NCBI GenBank assembly: GCA_007258455.2
Contig: VDFB02262689.1
Location: forward strand, 1 to 64,000
DNA length: 64,000 nt
Reading direction: 5' to 3'
Source of the DNA: Sequoia sempervirens
Taxonomy: Eukaryota > Streptophyta > Pinopsida > Cupressales > Cupressaceae
The position numbers were made by a program, and so were the translations under genes. Of the stretch, positions 22,391 through 34,652 are shown in pieces; within the stretch, counting starts at the first letter, position 1; every line of letters begins with the position of its first letter. A model generated the notes under the pieces. It saw only the letters and a list, made by a program, of their open reading frames with translations. It had not been told where the DNA came from and did not search any database.

Positions 22391-23879
22391 TGCATATGAC
22401 CAGGCAAAATTTATCTCTCTTTGTGCAAAGAATTTGTGGAATTCTGGCTACTCTCTTGTTGTCAATGATGCTGCAAAATAAACTAGTCGAGGATTCTCTT
22501 TTATACCTATGTTGACTTTTATTGATTCTTCAACGAGCATGGGTGACTTTTCTTATGCAACGGGGAGAATATTCAAACCTCCATCCTTAGGTGCCTCAGA
22601 GAGGTTTTCGCCTTCGGATGCATCTTTTCTTTTTACTTTTTCATTGTCTAAAGGTGCCTTTCGGTTTTCACCTATAGACTCGTCCTTTTTATCTTGTTTA
22701 TTCTTTTTCTTGTTTTTGCAAATGGAGGGTTGAACAGATTCCCTAAAATATGCTTTGTTGTCCAAGTCAATGGTAAAACTAGCCTTGTGATCACGGTTAG
22801 GTATGCCTTCTTGTAATCCCAGGAACTCAACAATTGCTTTGTTGTTCTCAAAAATTTCTAAGACGAGTGTGTCTTGTTGGTCCCAATCAATGAGTTGGGA
22901 TAGACTAAGGGCATGTCATCATCGGAGTTATCAAAGTTTAATGGGGATGAGGTAAGGACTGATTTGTTCATATGGTCACAAAATTCTTGTACTAAGTCAT
23001 GTTTGCTCTTAGGTTTAGGTCTAGGCAGATTGAGAGGTGGACCTAATGCCAAGGTTTGGTTATCTGAAACAGATGGATCAGGCTACCAAGAGGTAGGATC
23101 AAGTGACTCCCAATAGTAATGTTTAAACCATTCCTCTTTGGTCATATTCTTTGGTGGAAAAGAATTCAATGGATTTGGTGAGGATCTCAACCTTAAGTCA
23201 AGTTCTCCAAAGAGCTTGTCAAGGTCCATGGAAGAGGTAGAGGATAAGGAATCCCACTCATATTCGTTTGAGTTAGGGGAGTCACAATGGTATTGGTCAG
23301 ATGCTTCGTGAGATGTCTCGATATCTTCTGAATCACTTACTTCCTCGAGGAAGGGTGATGTGGTACTAGGAACGCCAATCTAAATCGATTGAAACCCCAT
23401 CCCTAAGTCTTTTGGCCATTGAGAAACAAAGATTGGTTTGATCCTTCCATCTTGATTTAAGCCTAAACCGCTCTATCCATTATATCCCTTGCTCTGCATA
23501 ATTGTGAAACCTTTTCCATATAGATCTGTAGGAATGTGAGCAAGTGAGAGAGGTTCTTCATTATCTTCCTTGTACAACTAGGAAGTGGCATCTTTTGTAT
23601 CTATGGCTTCTTTGCTTAATTCGCCCCATTTAGTGAAAGTTGTTGTGGGAGGAATGTGTATAGTGACCATAGATTGTCTCCTATCTAATGTAGGTAAACC
23701 GTATGACTTAGGAGGAATCAAATGGCTAACATAATAAGATGTCTTCATGTAATACTCTCCACAACCCTTTTCTTGGACCTCAACCCTACGAGTGGTAGGA
23801 ATTGAGGGTGAAATAGATGTTCGAGTGAGTGTGGATGGATCAAAATATGGAGATGGATTGGATGATGAAGCCTCTTGGT
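22391..23879 (-). pseudogene. Element C protease-to-RT linker
   Basis: About 1.5 kb of coding-like but low-complexity sequence with Lys/Glu-rich segments (KNKKKNKQDKKDESIG), Pro/Ser/Thr-rich segments (SSSNPSPYFDPSTLTRTS) and interspersed stops. Long disordered linkers at this place are typical of Tat/Ogre polyproteins. No domain is recognised. Confidence 0.55.
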
Positions 23880-24551
23880 TTACTGGCACTTGGCGTTGGG
23901 GTATCTCTTTAGATTGGTACAATATTGGAATGGATCTGGGTCACCATCTATAGTTATTTCAATGCCATTGTAAGGGAATTTCAAACATTGATGATATGTG
24001 GAAGGGACCGCCTTCATGGCATGAATCCATGGTCTACCTAGCAAAAGGTTATAAGGAAGGGTGAGATCCAAGACCTGGAACTTTGTCTCCATTACTGCAG
24101 GGCCAATTCTAATAGGAAGTGTTACCACCCCCTTTGATTTTCATTCCTCATCATCATAATCTTTAATGACAATACTTTTGGTTGTGTCCATGCATGCTTC
24201 TGAGAAACCTAATGCCTTAATCAATTTTAAAGTGCACAGATTTAACCCTGCTCCTCCGTCTACCAAAACTCATCTAACTTTGGTGTCATCAACAAGGACT
24301 TCAAGATGCAAAGGATCATTATGATTTGTCTTTTTAGTTGCGTAATCTTGTTCAAAAAATGTGGCATGATGGTTATTGGTCAAATAGCCCACCATTTCCT
24401 AGAAACAATTGACATCAAGATCATTGGGGACCATGGTGTTTTGTAAAGCCTTATCTAGAATGGATCGATGCTCAAGAGAGATACGCAACAGTTCCAAGAT
24501 TGAGATTTGGCCTGGGGTCTTCCCCAACTGGTCAAGTAGGTTATATTGTGA
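23880..24551 (-). pseudogene. Element C retropepsin-like protease
   Basis: It processes the polyprotein. The catalytic loop is VLVDGGAGLNLC (about 24270-24236; D-G-G where most families have D-T/S-G). The C-terminal flap/end motif is LPYNLLLGRPWIHAMKAVPS. It continues in the frame of the gag C-terminus. Stops are seen at about 24280 and 24145. Confidence 0.8.
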
Positions 24552-26772
24552 CTAGGAAGGCTGTGGTGTTTGCTGTGATGGGGGACCTTGAATAGTGATC
24601 TTCGTACGACGAGTGTTGACTACACACTCAGGATTTGTATTGATAGTAATGGTATTGATATTCTCGTCAGTGGCGCAAAGGTGATGAATGGTTTTTCCAC
24701 TATTATAATCATGCTTGATAGTCGCATAGTTGGTTGACATATTGGTCTTAGTACTCGAACTGGGAACATTTCCTTTCCCATGGTCATGTAGTGGATTAGA
24801 AAAGACTTGATGATCAGTGTTTGATGACTTTTTTTTTTGTCCACTACCTTCAATTATTCTCCTTTCGACAAGATCCTGTATGATATTTTTCAGTTGGCAA
24901 CAATTTTGTAGGTTGTGTCCCTTAGTTCTATGATAATCACAAAAGGCATTGTCATCCCACCAAACAGGTTTAAATTGTCTTGGATCATACTGTCTTGGCT
25001 CTTGCATCTGTATAAGATTATGTTGTAACAGTTGCTTGAATATGGACTCGATGGGTTCCTCTAAGGGAGTGAACTCATGTTTTTGAAATCTCCTTTGTTG
25101 TTGTGGACATTGAGTGTTTTGGACCATGTTGGGAGGTTGATTGAAAACATTAAGCATGTTGGCAGAAGTGTTAGGTCCTTGTAATGTCATGATTGGTCCT
25201 GCTTGTATAGTTTTAGCATCAACTACCCCATCATTAGTGACATTTTTGTTGCGAGACCAAAATCTATTTTTGTCATTGGAGGTGTTTTGCACGATCGAAT
25301 TTCTATTGGATGTTGATGTCTTAAGTTCACCTTTTTCAATGAGATCCTTTTTCTATTATAACCCCTTTTTCCACTCATTCCGAAAAATATGTACAACAAT
25401 GTACCCTTAAGTTACTCCTTAGTTTTGCATGAAGGTTTTCCTGGAACATAGTAACTTTTTGTTTTTGAGGTATCTCGACAGGACACCGGCTAGCTATAGT
25501 CCTCCATCTCTAGAAGAAAGCAATGAATGTTTCACCTTTGTCTTGTGTTGTGTGACACAAGGTTGCTATATTTATCTCATGGTCTATGTTGAAGGAGAAT
25601 CGCTCAACAAATTTCTCAGCCAGTTCACCCCAAGATCTGATGCCATAGTCTAGACCTGAAAACCACTCTAGTGCAATTCCTACAAGACTTCTTGGAAATA
25701 GTCTCATAAGATACGTGGGGTCATAAGCGACATCTATGCATATGGTATAAAATTTCCTTATATGTTCTATCGGATTTCGTTTGCCATTGTACTTAGGGAG
25801 ATTCGGTATGACTTACCCGTGAGGGAAAGGGGTCATGTACAATGATCTATCAAAGGGAAATGGGCATATTTTCTTTGTTGAAAAGTATTTATTAGTTGAC
25901 ACCGCCATATTATCCATCTGTGTTTGTAGTGCATGCATTTGTGTTTGTAAGACGTCAACCTGGATCAATGATGTGTTGGGCGAGTTATGCGGATCTATGT
26001 ATGTATTCTGAAATCCAAGGTCTCATGATGGATTTCGATTGAATGTTGGTATTTGAGGTGGGTTTGGATTCAGAATGTTGGCAAACGTGTTTTGGTTTGG
26101 AATCTACACAAATTGGTTTTGACTTGGGATCTGTGTGAACAGATTATGAGTACCATGTTGGGAGAAGGGATTCTGATTCAGAATCTGTGTAAATTGGTGT
26201 TGACTTGGAATCTGGGAGAATGGATTCTGATTCAGAATCTGTGTGAATGGATTCTAACTGCCAATCTGGGAATATGGATTCTGATTGCCATATTGGAATG
26301 AGGGAATGCCTCTTGTTTGTGTAATCTATGGTATAGTACTAGTGGTTTGAACACTAGGTATGGCCGTTGACTGAGGTATGGTACTTGTGACGTGAACACT
26401 AGGTATGGTTGTTGACTGTGGTATGGTACTTGTGACACTGAAATTTGGTGTAGAAGCTAATGTTTTAGATCTTTTACTCCCAACAAGAGGACTGAAGGGA
26501 GTGGATGATGATGCCCCTACAGTGAAATTAAATCTTGATGTCATGACAGACGTACCAAATGGAGACGTATGGACTATTGTATTCTATGTAGGTATGCCAA
26601 ATGGTATGGTTGTATTTACCTGAGGTATAGTAGTATTGGCAGTCATTGTATTAGTCCCTTGTGTAGGTTGAGCTTGTAAGGTGCTAGTATTGAATCTTGT
26701 AGGTAAGGTAGCACCTTCAACTAGCAATTTGTCTAAGTATCGTTGATGATCATTTGCTAGGTACTCATCCAC
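24552..26772 (-). pseudogene. Element C gag
   Basis: The first clear coding is MDEYLANDHQRYLDKLLVEG at 26772. Next come a 15-residue repeat (TSTIPQSTTIPSV, 26450-26330) and a Gln/Asn-rich repeat tract built on QNPFTQI (26340-26060). The gag domain is LMRLFPRSLVGIALEWFSGL...SWGELAEKFVERF (25710-25510). After a frameshift near 25430, the C-terminal part (25292-24552) has a zinc-finger-like CDYHRTKGHNLQNC. An upstream frame (26971-26786, MVETRSKRTEREKMSDPNEF) may be the true N-terminus after a frame break. Confidence 0.82.
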
Positions 26773-26971
26773 AAAAGACGGAAACTCAAGGTCCTGTGCA
26801 ACATCCTCTGTCTTCTGTTGTAATGTGTCCTTGAGTGTTTCTAGTGGTGAATTTGTCTAATAAAGTCATGTGAGGTCTTGTGGAGAATGAATTGATGAAT
26901 TCGTTTGGGTCTGACATCTTTTCTCTCTCTGTTCTCTTAGACCTAGTTTCAACCATGTAAGATAAGCTCAA

Positions 26972-29284
26972 TATGCAAGGAATGCAAAACTAGGTCTATG
27001 GACAGTATGACTCTATTCTATGTTTTTGGGATTTTCTGAATGCAAAATAAGGAATGTTCTAAGATGACACTAGTCTAAAATGACAATATTTGAAGATGCA
27101 AAGTCTAGGCAAGCTTCTAAGGTAATCAATTTTGTAAACTTGAGACGTGGGTACCAACTTCCTAAAGTCTAACCAAGGTATCAATTTAGTTATGTCAAGG
27201 AACCACTGTAGGACAATGATCAAAGATAGGTTGAGTCTCCTAACTAGACTGATGAGCTAGGGGGACCCTCCGTAGGACAAAGGATAAGATGATAGGACTA
27301 GGTTCAATGAAAGATTTCATTGACACTTATGATTTTTCTAAAGTGCAGATGGTGGACCTATCCGAAAGTTTGTAAAAGTGACCTTCCTAGAAGTTTAATC
27401 TCAAGGTACTATGTATTCTAAGATGAAACTAACACTTGGAACTAGGATGACTATATTTATGACTAAATGATATCTAAAGGATGAAAAATTGAGCAAATTT
27501 TTCTAGGTTTTTGTTCAAGGACTACTTGTGGAAAGACAACTGAAAGACTGGTATAACCGTGGTGACTGGACAATGACCATGAATTCTAGTTTTCCAATAA
27601 TCAGGCAAATGCATCGCAGAATTTATCAAATGTAGTTATGTTTCACAGTTGCGGTTTTCTAATGATCAATTGCGTGTTTCTGGTAAAGTTCAGTGTCTGA
27701 CTCTGGCAGATGCAGCTAAGTTTCTTATAGATGCGACTCGTAATGACAATTATGATGTAGGATGAAACATATGCGGTTTTCTAAACTCTGTGAACTGGTA
27801 GAAGTTCTACGACAGTGGAAAATGCATTGTTTCAGACTGCAATTGCAGCTCACCTTGTCAAATGCATCACAGAATATCACAAGTGCATTTTTCTAAAACA
27901 TATGTAGTTTTGGACAGAGCAAATGCGAGCAAATCTGGAAAATGTGACTCTAGACTAAACAAATGCGACTCGACAAATCAATTGCGACTCTCTGGTGAAC
28001 AGTTGCGACTCTGCCATTTTTTTAGTGAATTGCGATATAAAACTAACGCTATTTTTTTGTGATCAAGTTTTAGAAAACAAAGACAATCATAAGACAAAGT
28101 GTTTTCAGTTCGATTTTGGAATCAAAGAACGTTTAATTTGATAATAGACAAGTACATCCTAGGCTATGAAGGACAGTATTTACTGAGTTCTCAATTGGGT
28201 TTCCCCACCTATGCTTATTCAAGGCGGATGATTAGTAGCTTGACCCCTCTGGCTCCCCTCCACGGCTCATTAACATCATTTGGGGCAGCCAAGCTACAGT
28301 ACCCATGAACATCCCATGGCATACCTTCATCTCTACACATGAACCGTAAGAATAAGAGATGACTTCATAGGTCTGACTTGCTGCACCAGTAAATAGAAGG
28401 ATTTTGGATACTACAAATAAAGGTGTTTAATTAGGGAATTATGTTCGTAGGGAAAGATCCATGCGGCAAGAGTCCCCTTTCGAATCCATCTCGTTGGAAC
28501 CATACACGTAATTCTTGGGCTTTCCCTAAGAATCCACTTTTATATACTGGCTGGAAGTCCCTCGGGTTCAGGGTGCTACCGGTCTGAGTCGTCTTGGGGT
28601 GAGTACTTTTTCCCACCAAAACAGGCCCAAGTTCTAGAGTTGGTAATTGTTTCTCTTACACCCAGGATCGCACAGATGCACAAGGGAAGAGGATACTTCA
28701 ATGTACCAAATCGTTAAGGTAATTACACAATCGTGCTTTCACACCAAACACAGTAGACACTTGTTAATTTTAATCCAAATGAAAAATTTGCTACACTACC
28801 AAACAATTTGTTTCAAAAATTTAACTAGGGTCTTCGACATGCATTCTGTAGAAAGATTTGTTAGTAATTTGATATTGGTCTTTGATTATCGATCTACAAA
28901 AACTTCGTTCACTCCTCAAGACACACGCTGAAAACAGAAGATTGGCGAAAATAAAACACGAAAGGAAACCGTAAATTAAAAGTTTAAAACCTAAAAATAT
29001 ACCAATCGAATGCGTCATTTTCTCTATCAAATGCATCGTGGTATTTTACCAGTCAGTTTCAGCTCAGAAAATGATAGATGCATGATTCCTTTTCAGATGC
29101 GTTGTTTTCATTAACAGATGCGACCAACAAATTCAATTGCATCGTTTCACCAAGCTGATGCATCTCAGAATGTCAATTGTGGCATTTCGTCAAGCTGATG
29201 TGTCATTCCGTACAAAAACCTACTAAATCAAAATAAAATTCTACAGATACGCGAAGATGGTGTCTTCATGTCGGTTTCACCAAA
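26972..29284 (-). other. Element C 5' leader
   Basis: About 2.3 kb between 5' LTR and gag with no long coherent frame. It is studded with the words AATGCGAC, AATGCATC and ATTGCGAC on the plus strand (clusters at 27600-28030 and 29010-29210), the reverse complement of the CGCATTTG words in the antisense-gene intron. The first bases inside the LTR read TTTGGTGAAACC on the minus strand, a likely primer site of unassigned tRNA type. Confidence 0.6.
29270..29284 (-). other. Putative element C primer binding site
   Basis: The minus strand reads TTTGGTGAAACCGAC directly after the LTR end GTTACA; the TGG needed to pair with a tRNA CCA end is two bases in. I could not match it to a particular tRNA. 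Confidence 0.5.
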
Positions 29285-30490
29285 TGTAACGTCTAGAAAA
29301 TGTAGAGAAACAGATCAAAGCAAACATGCAATGCAATCTAAAATTCTAATGTCATCTAAGCTAAGAAACAAAGAACAAAGGAAAGCCAAAACGTAAATAA
29401 ACTGAACAATCTCACCCAATATGTACATAATTCCATGTATCATCTCGATTTCCCTTCTCCATTTTTCCGTTGTAGTATAATTTCCCTCAGATTTTCAAAG
29501 TTCGTGCAAGTATAGCCTATGATAATGATTTAGCAAAACATCGAAGATTCAAGATAGTTGCTCCAAAAAGTCATAAGATTTCAAGAGAGATTGGAATGAT
29601 GAAGAACATAAAAATTTATAGAAAATTGATCATTCGAACGACAGGTCAAGATTGAAAGATCAAAGGACGGTTGAGATCCCAAGATTAGACATACATTTTG
29701 ATAACTGTTAGTAGTGACATGAGTGATACAAATTAGAAATAGAAATAAAGATTAAATAAATGATTTAATCTTCGAGTTTGGTATTCGAAAACAGAAGAAT
29801 AGTCTTTGCATGACAAAGATAAAGATGGATTAAAGCAACTCTCTATTCGAATGCACGCACAAGATTTAATTAATTAAATAGAAATATTTGATTAATATGC
29901 ATGTACACGCAATTGAGTTAGCACTGGACAATTGAATGATTTGACGAAGAGATTACTCAAGAAAGCCACTCAGACATTAAATCAAGAGTTAACTGAGCAA
30001 TTTAAATAGATGTTGAGTCGAGTCAAAGTGAATACTTAGATAATTTGCACAATTATCTAAATATAGGGGAATGCATTAAAATAGGATTTATGAATTAAAT
30101 AATTCATTTAATTCAAGATTTGATATTGGAAGAATAATTAAATAAATAAGATTATTTAATTAAGTGACAAAGGGATTTAAATGAATAATTAAATAAATTA
30201 AGGATTTATTTAATTATAGTTGAAGTATAATAAAGAGTAAATTAAATAAGAATTTATTTAATCGAAGAAGGATAAGGTTAATTAGTAACATAATTAAATA
30301 AAAAGTGTTTATTTAATTAATCATATGGAATAAAGAAAAGTATGAATTAATTAAATAATTAATTAATAGAAGAAATGAAGACTTTAGTGAATAATTAAAT
30401 AATTGACATTATTTAATCATGACCATGGAAGAAATACGAATTATTAAAAATATTGAAGTCGTAGGCTTAAACTAGATTTTGGTGTCTACA
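29285..30490 (-). repeat. Element C 5' LTR, copy 1 (1206 bp)
   Basis: It runs from TGTAACGTCTAG to GGTGTCTACA on the plus strand, with intact TG...CA ends. It is aligned end to end with 12336-13542. It shares the AT-rich TTAATTAAATAA motif field at 29860-30420. Confidence 0.93.
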
Positions 30491-31407
30491 ATTACAGTTA
30501 AGATGGAGGGTGATAAGCCCACATGCTCCCATTGCAAGAAAGAGGGGTGTGATGATTCAAAGTGTTGGAAGATGCATCTAGAATTAAGGCTAAAAAGATA
30601 CGAAGGCAATAAAGGAAAGCAAAAGACTACTACAGTGATTCAACAAGATCTTGGATCCAACTTTGGAGATGAAACACAAATTTTTGTTGTTGGGGTCCAA
30701 GGTAAAGGGAAAGGTATAATTCTCTCTTATGATGCAAATGTTTCTAGTGCAAATGCAAGTACAAGTAAAGTATCTACTCCTCCTAAAGCTGATAAACAAC
30801 AAAATGAATTGTTTCATATTCGTGTTGTAACTAAGCACACTAAGATTGACACACTGTTTGATATGGGTTCTCAAGTCAACTTAATATCTAAAGAGGTGGT
30901 AAAGAAACTTAATTTAACTACAACACCTCATCTAAATCCATATCCGCTTGGATGGGTTTGCAATGATGCTCAACTGTAGGTAACGAAACAATGTAAATTG
31001 AGATTTGCTATCACTACAAACTTTGTTGATGAGGTAGAGGTAGATGTTGTTCCTTTGGATATTTGTGGGCTTGCGTTAAGGAGTCTTTATCTATATGATA
31101 GAAAAGAAATCTTTTATAGGGGGAGAATAAGTATCATATTTTTAAGGATGGGATAGAATACATTGTATGTGCACACAAAGTTAAGACTAATCTTGCACTA
31201 GTTAATGCTAGTCAAATGAAAAGGTTGGTCAATTCTAGTAAGAACTTTGTATTAATGTTTGTAAAACCCAAAGAGGATGAAAAAGTTGAAGCATTTAAGG
31301 GGTGTGATACAGAGTGTAAAACTGATATGGTCAAAATAGTTTATGCCTATGATGACTTATATCAAGAGCCAAAGGGGTTGCCACCTAAGAGAGAGATACA
31401 ACATGAA
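30491..31407 (+). pseudogene. Family G gag C-terminus and protease, after element C
   Basis: It resumes at the target duplication ATTAC. The zinc knuckle CSHCKKEGCDDSKC has Cys in place of the metal-binding His of CX2CX4HX4C. Protease follows with TLFDMGSQVNLISKEVV (D-M-G where the family has D-T-G; about 30850-30900) and LDICGLAL. The frame then shifts and continues toward reverse transcriptase, ending at the sequence gap. An apparent ATG at 30479 lies inside the C LTR and is not a real start. Confidence 0.88.
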
Positions 31408-31507
31408 NNNNNNNNNNNNNNNNNNNNNNNNNNNNNNNNNNNNNNNNNNNNNNNNNNNNNNNNNNNNNNNNNNNNNNNNNNNNNNNNNNNNNNNNNNNNN
31501 NNNNNNN
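31408..31507. other. Assembly gap, exactly 100 N
   Basis: A round 100-N run is the convention for a gap of unknown length. The left edge (ACAACATGAA) is the place in G pol matching 47703-47712. The right edge is unrelated sequence, so G pol is missing or misplaced here. Confidence 0.99.
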
Positions 31508-31761
31508 TATACTACTCTTATTCCTCCCAGACCCTTTTTAACAAGCTTAGAAGCTTCCAGATTTTGGGTTCTACAAAATCGGATTTTTCCTTTTTTCGGT
31601 GATGACGCGAAAAAGTAGCAAGAAAAATTTTCTCGGGGGTTGCCGCCCCCGAACCCCCGCCCGAGGCCCATCCCAGCCCTAAACCCTTGCAAGAATACAT
31701 GTTGGGGTGTACAATATACCATGGGCTATACAATATAGCATGATCAGTCGCCACATACCAA
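31508..31761. other. Unassigned segment with GC-rich hairpin
   Basis: This 254-bp segment is unlike either neighbour. At 31632-31665 it has CTCGGG...CCCGAG enclosing CGGGGGTTGCCGCCCCCG, a strong inverted repeat, with a G-rich minus strand. Short repeats ACAATATACCATGGGCTA / ACAATATAGCATGATCAG follow (31709-31746). No coding content or family is recognised. It may be an LTR or transposon end exposed by the gap. Confidence 0.4.
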
Positions 31762-33433
31762 TAGATTTCCTGCAGCAGCAAAAAGAACAAGAATTGAAGA
31801 CTAAAGAAGAAAGGGATAAGTTAGCTATGTTACAGAAGATTCATGAGCTTGAGGAAGAGAAAGCTTAGCAAAGAAGGGATAGGGAAACCCTTGAGGACAA
31901 GTTTAAGGTTGTAGAAGAAGCCCAAAGAAAGAAGGATGAGGAAGAATGCCTGTTGAGAGAAAAGGAGGCAGAAGCACTTGCTAAACATGAGCAAGAGTCT
32001 AAGAAATCATGGGATAGAGTTAAAGATCTTGAAAGAAAAAGGGATCAAATGTTAGAGAAGAAGAGGTTAGAAGAAAAAATTTTGCAAAAAGAGCTAGAAT
32101 CTAAAAGAGTGCAAGAGCAAAAGGACAAAGATGAGGCTGGAAGATTGGCTAAGGAAAGAGTAGAGAAGGAGAAACAACAAGAGGTTGACTCTCACCCTAG
32201 GGCAGCAGTTTGGAAACCTATTTCCCCTACTAATTATTCTTCCACACAAGTGATAACTCCTCCTGCTGCTCCAACATGGTTGAAACTCAACCTAGAAAGG
32301 AAACAAATAGTCGAACCTCATCCCTTGAATTGGGAAGACATGATGAAAGAAATAGAGAAAGAGAGGCCCAAGAAAAAGGCTAGGGTCCTTCATTCCACAA
32401 AGCTAACAGATACAGGTGAAATAATAGTTGAATGTTCCATTCAAATGGTGGACATGGATATTAATATATGCAATTGAATGATTATCAGTTCGGTACGGTT
32501 AATTTTGGGAAACCAACAAGAAATCAGCAGATGAACCTTATTGGCATAGTGGCATCCTCCGCCAAATTCAGGATGATAAAGGACAAACAAAGAAAATATG
32601 ATCTTAAGGCTCAATTAGTCCAATTGCATAGGTTCCTGAAGGATGTATCTACCCATGTTTCCCCTCAATCTGTTGCTTTGAAAACATTAGTTTTGTTGAG
32701 TAAGAAGGAGGCCAATGATCTTGTACAAACGAGGAGTAACATTGGAATGCTTGATAGATGGATAGATCAGTTGAACCAAGAGGTGGATGAGCTGCTTATT
32801 GATAGTTATAGGGCACATGAGGGTGCATTGGAGTTGGTTGAGGATGTGAATTCACATGATGAAGTCTTGGGGAAACAAGAGGATGAGTACAGAGAGCATA
32901 CAAAGAAGCTATAAGACATCAACAAGTTGCCAAAGCAAACTCTCTTGGAATAGTCTATCCTTGATGAGGATAATATGGACCTCATTGAAAAGAGAATCAA
33001 CATTATCAGGTTGAAAGCTACATTCATTTATGAACATAGAAATGAATTCCAACAAGCTAGTAAAGATTTGAATGAGCAGATTGATGAATTGGAAGCAGTG
33101 ATTGCCATTTTGGTTCATCTAGATATCCCTATAAAGGAAGGTCTTCCTCTTGAAAAATTAAAATAAAAGTGGAATAATAGGTTTGAGGAGGTGATGTAGA
33201 AAGAGGAGGATGGTGATAACTTATTTCTTGATAGACTCATTGATATCAAGGATGAAGTGAAGGTTGTTAGGAGGGAGTTAATTAAATTGAAAGATATGCA
33301 AGAGTTTACCTCTGTAGAATTGAAAAGAATCAAATTTGAAGATAATTGGGTAGATGGGCCTGATGCAGAAATACTCCAACAAATGTTCACCAGCTATGAT
33401 GAGTACCTTCTTGAGCAAAATACACAGGAATGA
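31762..33433 (+). pseudogene. Family B ORF2, 3' part (first tandem copy)
   Basis: It matches 41482-43153 at an offset of 9720. The coding begins inside the Lys/Glu-rich coiled-coil section and runs through PTWLKLNLERKQI, NWEDMMKEIEKERPKKKAR and DRWIDQLNQEVDELL to a stop at 33431-33433. There is one frameshift near 32450 and several stops. The N-terminal two thirds are absent here, lost at or before the junction with the unassigned segment. Function is unknown; see the full copy at 39219. Confidence 0.8.
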
Positions 33434-33723
33434 AATGGTAGTGGAACGTTTTGTTCCTAATGGACACCTCTCTCTCTTTCTCTCCTATTTTGTAGGATCA
33501 TGACATGAGTCTAACTGAAGATCTCCTAACAGTTCTACTCTTCCTCTCTGTGCATCCAATTTTGGTAATAGAGTCATCAACAATTGAATTGAAGATCAGC
33601 TAGCGCAGTCATTTCATGCAGTTCCAGTTGTTCCTTAATAGGTGGATCTCAATTTTTGATTGAGAGGAATTAATGCAAAGCTTGTCTAAATGTAATTTGG
33701 CCCTCCATGTTGTAAAGGCCGGC
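33434..33723 (+). other. Family B 3' region, first copy
   Basis: It matches 43154-43443. It contains a pyrimidine tract ending TTTTGTAG (33466-33495, a C-to-T form of the TTTTGCAG in the second copy) and a short hydrophobic frame (LLTVLLFLSVHPILV). No polypurine tract is evident just before the LTR. Confidence 0.5.
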
Positions 33724-34485
33724 TGATGGAAAAAAGGATTAGCCACCTGAGAGAGATAGCAGATAGTGTTGTCATAGTTTTAAGATTTTTACAAGTTTTC
33801 AAGCAAGATACTTTGAGATACTTTTACAGTTTATGCAATTAAGTCATTTTCAAAAAGTTTAGTAGTTAAATGATAATGTTAATGAATCATAGTCATTTGT
33901 ATGCCAGTGAATGTTGTGCATAACTATTTCTTATTTGATATAATCAATAGAAGAATCTGGATTTGAGACTATTTCATTGAGTTATTTGTGAATGGAATTT
34001 ATTTATATCTATTGATGTGTTAATTTTAGCAATGAGTTGGTGATGTGTTTTGATTTTGAAATGAAGCTTTGATGAATGGTTATGGTTATTGAATTTTCAC
34101 TATGAATGTATGCAATAGTATAGGTCATGCTATGGATTGCATTATTTTATAGGTTTGGTTAGTTGGGGAAACACTCATTGTTAAGATACATGTCTGGATG
34201 TAAAGAGATTTATATTCTTATTTTGTTGTTCTAAATCCTTGTTCTATCTTTTTATATTTATTTACACCCCCCAAACATAGATTAATTTATAGGATTCAAT
34301 TTATGTTCCTTTTACTAGTAGGCCCCTTGAATATTATAGTTGCAATAGCCACTGAATCACACCAACACAGTTGAAAACCAACTACAAAGACCTTGGAAGA
34401 TAGATTGCTTTAGGTTATCTTTGTTTTTCAAGAGAAATAGAGTAGAAATATTGTGTTTAATATTGTTTTGTTAAATTGACCATCA
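33724..34485 (+). repeat. Family B LTR, shared (762 bp)
   Basis: It has TGATGG...CCATCA inverted ends and is repeated at 43444-44206. It is followed by a primer site (34493) and preceded by ORF2, so one LTR serves both flanking internal regions. The right boundary is firm, because the sequence diverges just after CCATCAA. The left boundary rests on the inverted ends only, since both copies share the sequence upstream. Confidence 0.8.
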
Positions 34486-34492
34486 ATAGATT

Positions 34493-34510
34493 TGGCGCTA
34501 GAAGGAGGGC
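34493..34510 (+). other. Family B primer binding site
   Basis: TGGCGCTAGAAGGAGGGC lies 7 bases inside the LTR. It differs from the family G site (initiator Met type), so B uses another tRNA, which I cannot name with confidence. Confidence 0.7.
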
Positions 34511-34652
34511 CTGGAGGAACAAACTGGCTCAAATTGGGTCATTCTCACCAGAAAGGTTTGAAAGAGTTCTTAGATCTACTAAAAATCCATAACCATTAGT
34601 TGAACTTCAAACCCCTGTTAGACCCAAAGCCTGTAGATTTTTTATCCCACTG

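Larger units (their letters stand above)
12336..30490 (-). mobile_element. Tat/Ogre-like Ty3/gypsy element C, 18.2 kb, with antisense PMD gene
   Basis: LTRs of about 1.2 kb lie at 12336-13542 and 29285-30490, TG...CA on the minus strand (TGTAGACA...GTTACA). The target duplication is ACTAC (12331-12335) and ATTAC (30491-30495), one mismatch, confirmed by uninterrupted sequence at 46790-46810. On the minus strand the order is leader, gag, protease, long linker, reverse transcriptase, RNase H, second RNase H, integrase, repeat-rich spacer, then an antisense gene and polypurine tract. Gypsy gene order plus a second RNase H is diagnostic of the Tat/Ogre lineage. Extra antisense ORFs between pol and 3' LTR are known in that lineage. 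Confidence 0.93.

Noticed and set aside
31508..31761. Organelle DNA or rRNA fragment
   Set aside because: The GC-rich word looked organelle- or rDNA-like at first, but no rRNA, tRNA or plastid gene motif is present.
33724..34485. Solo LTR of family B
   Set aside because: It is flanked by B internal sequence on both sides and followed by a primer site, so it is a shared LTR and not a solo one.
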